This document shows, piece after piece, positions 6,352-7,557 of a stretch of 7,557 nt of DNA. The translations under genes and the position numbers were made by a program. Numbering within the stretch: position 1 is the first letter of the stretch; each line of letters starts with the position of its first letter. The stretch is taken from NCBI GenBank assembly GCA_002170005.2, contig NHGT02000005.1:17775-25331 (forward strand). Reading direction: 5' to 3'. The DNA comes from a bacterium TMED144 (GTDB lineage: Bacteria > Fidelibacterota > Marinisomatia > Marinisomatales > TCS55). The notes under the pieces are model-generated. The model did not search any database. It had not been told where the DNA came from and worked only from the letters and a program-made list of their open reading frames with translations.

Positions 6352-7557
6352 ATGATTACAAAAATTAAAAGTTATATTAAAACGAATAAACTTTTTGCAT
6401 CTGTTGCGATGATTGCTTTAGTGATGTCTTCCTGTGAGATAGATAAATCATTGAATGACAACCCTAATGAGATTACCTTAGCTGATGTTGATGCAAGATT
6501 ATTTCTTAATGGTGCTATGCTTGCAAACACGCAGGTTCAAGTAGGTCACCTCAACAGAATCTCTGGTATGTATTCTGGTCAAAATATTGGCTTTACTTCA
6601 TTGTATTCTAATATTTTCACCTACGCTTTAACAGCGGATGAATCTAACGATGAGTGGAATGCTGCTTATGTTGGCGTAACGACAAATGCGAGATACATCA
6701 GAAATGCAGCACCAGATGACAAACTTTTAGTAGGTATTGCTAAGGTATTGGAAGCAAATGCTATTGGTACACTTGCAATTCTAATGGGTGATGTGCCATT
6801 CAGTGAAATTGGTACAGATGTTGAAGATCCGAAGTTCGATACCCAAAAGACAGTTTTAGCTTCACTATCATCTTTATTGGATGAAGCAATTGCTGACTTA
6901 ACTACAGCATCATCAAGAAACGAATCATTTGATATCGTTTTTAGCGGTGATAAAAGTAAGTGGATTGAAGCTGCTTATACTTTAAAAGCAAGATACGCAT
7001 TGGTTCAAAGCGATTACTCAGCAGCATTATCCGCTGCTAATAATGGTATTTCTTCTTCAGCTGGCGATATGATGTACAATCCCAGAGGAGATGCAGCTAT
7101 TGACCAAGGAGATAAGAACTTGTTTTATACCCTGTTAGCTGGTTCAAGAACTGGTGATATTGGAAATGCAGGCAGTTATCTTCTTAAGATGTTGAATCCT
7201 GCAGAATCCGTGTATCGCGGTAATGCTAAAACCAATGAGCTTGCTCGTCACAATTATTACATGGTTGACGAGAATTCAGCTTCTGGAAATACAGGCGTCG
7301 CACATCAGTATGAACCACAGCCTTTTGCAACATATAGCGAAAATCAATTGATTAAAGCTGAAGCTGCTGCTCGTACAAGTGGTTTTGCTGCAGGCTTAAC
7401 AAATTTGAATACCTACAGAGCATGGCTTGCTACAGGTGGAAGACTCAATTCTACACACGATGTATCTGCTAATTACAATTACGATGCATATGTAGAAGCT
7501 GATTTTACATCTGGTGGTATGGAAAATGCTGATGGTGTCACTAAAGAAGTTGCTCTT
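6352..7557 (+). CDS. SusD/RagB-family outer-membrane nutrient-binding lipoprotein (3' truncated)
   Basis: The surface lipoprotein that caps the SusC barrel and captures substrate. The frame is open for 402 codons to the window edge; the family is usually about 450-550 residues, so a C-terminal portion is missing. The N-terminus has a basic stretch (MITKIKSYIKTNK), a hydrophobic core and a lipobox ending MSSC, with Cys28 as the lipidated residue. Acidic residues follow it (C-E-I-D-K), consistent with lipoprotein sorting to the surface in Bacteroidota. The mature start NDNPNEIT resembles the N-D-P-N motif common just after the lipidated Cys in this family. Further family features are AKVLEANAIGTLAILMGDVP (131-148), matching the conserved helix plus GD(I/V)P(F/Y)SEA motif, and ENQLIKAEAAAR (330-341), matching the C-terminal 'li.AEA..R' helix. 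The protein should be mostly helical with TPR-like repeats. It lies 14 bp after susC and is almost certainly co-transcribed. Ligand unknown. Confidence 0.92.
   Translation, partial: MITKIKSYIKTNKLFASVAMIALVMSSCEIDKSLNDNPNEITLADVDARLFLNGAMLANTQVQVGHLNRISGMYSGQNIGFTSLYSNIFTYALTADESNDEWNAAYVGVTTNARYIRNAAPDDKLLVGIAKVLEANAIGTLAILMGDVPFSEIGTDVEDPKFDTQKTVLASLSSLLDEAIADLTTASSRNESFDIVFSGDKSKWIEAAYTLKARYALVQSDYSAALSAANNGISSSAGDMMYNPRGDAAIDQGDKNLFYTLLAGSRTGDIGNAGSYLLKMLNPAESVYRGNAKTNELARHNYYMVDENSASGNTGVAHQYEPQPFATYSENQLIKAEAAARTSGFAAGLTNLNTYRAWLATGGRLNSTHDVSANYNYDAYVEADFTSGGMENADGVTKEVAL

Overview
The window is AT-rich, coding-dense DNA with every gene on the + strand. It probably comes from a marine or aquatic member of the Fibrobacterota-Chlorobiota-Bacteroidota (FCB) superphylum. 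The main clue is an adjacent SusC-like / SusD-like pair, a hallmark of Bacteroidota that also occurs in relatives such as Ca. Marinimicrobia (SAR406). The two Sus genes carry clear Shine-Dalgarno sequences (GGAGAGAG, AGAGGA), which typical Bacteroidota genes often lack. Together with the wording of the SusC N-terminal domain, this makes a Marinimicrobia-like or other non-classical FCB lineage plausible. That placement is inference only.

Left block (1-2926): three tightly packed genes. They are the C-terminal part of a TrkH-type K+ uptake channel subunit (cut by the window edge), a complete enoyl-CoA hydratase/isomerase of the crotonase family, and a complete NhaC-type Na+/H+ antiporter. The gaps are 3 bp and a 1-bp TAATG stop/start overlap, so one transcript and coupled translation are likely. 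K+ import and Na+ export form a coherent ion-homeostasis theme. The crotonase between them has no obvious link to it.

Intergenic gap (2927-3064): very AT-rich, and the only sizeable non-coding stretch. It holds a T8 run without a convincing terminator hairpin, a TATATTTG match to the Bacteroidota -7 promoter element, a perfect 16-bp palindrome (GTTACATTAATGTAAC), two further ATTAAT copies flanking a 5-nt loop, and the SusC Shine-Dalgarno sequence.

Right block (3065-7557): a complete 1090-residue SusC/RagA-type TonB-dependent outer-membrane transporter, then after 14 bp a SusD/RagB-type surface lipoprotein that runs off the right edge (402 codons visible). SusC forms the barrel and SusD the substrate-capturing lid of one outer-membrane importer. 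No glycoside hydrolase, peptidase or regulator gene is in view, so the substrate cannot be assigned.

I found no RNA genes, CRISPR, insertion sequences or phage elements. Nothing here is clearly an undescribed system. The items most worth a second look are the operator-like palindrome and the crotonase between two cation transporters.
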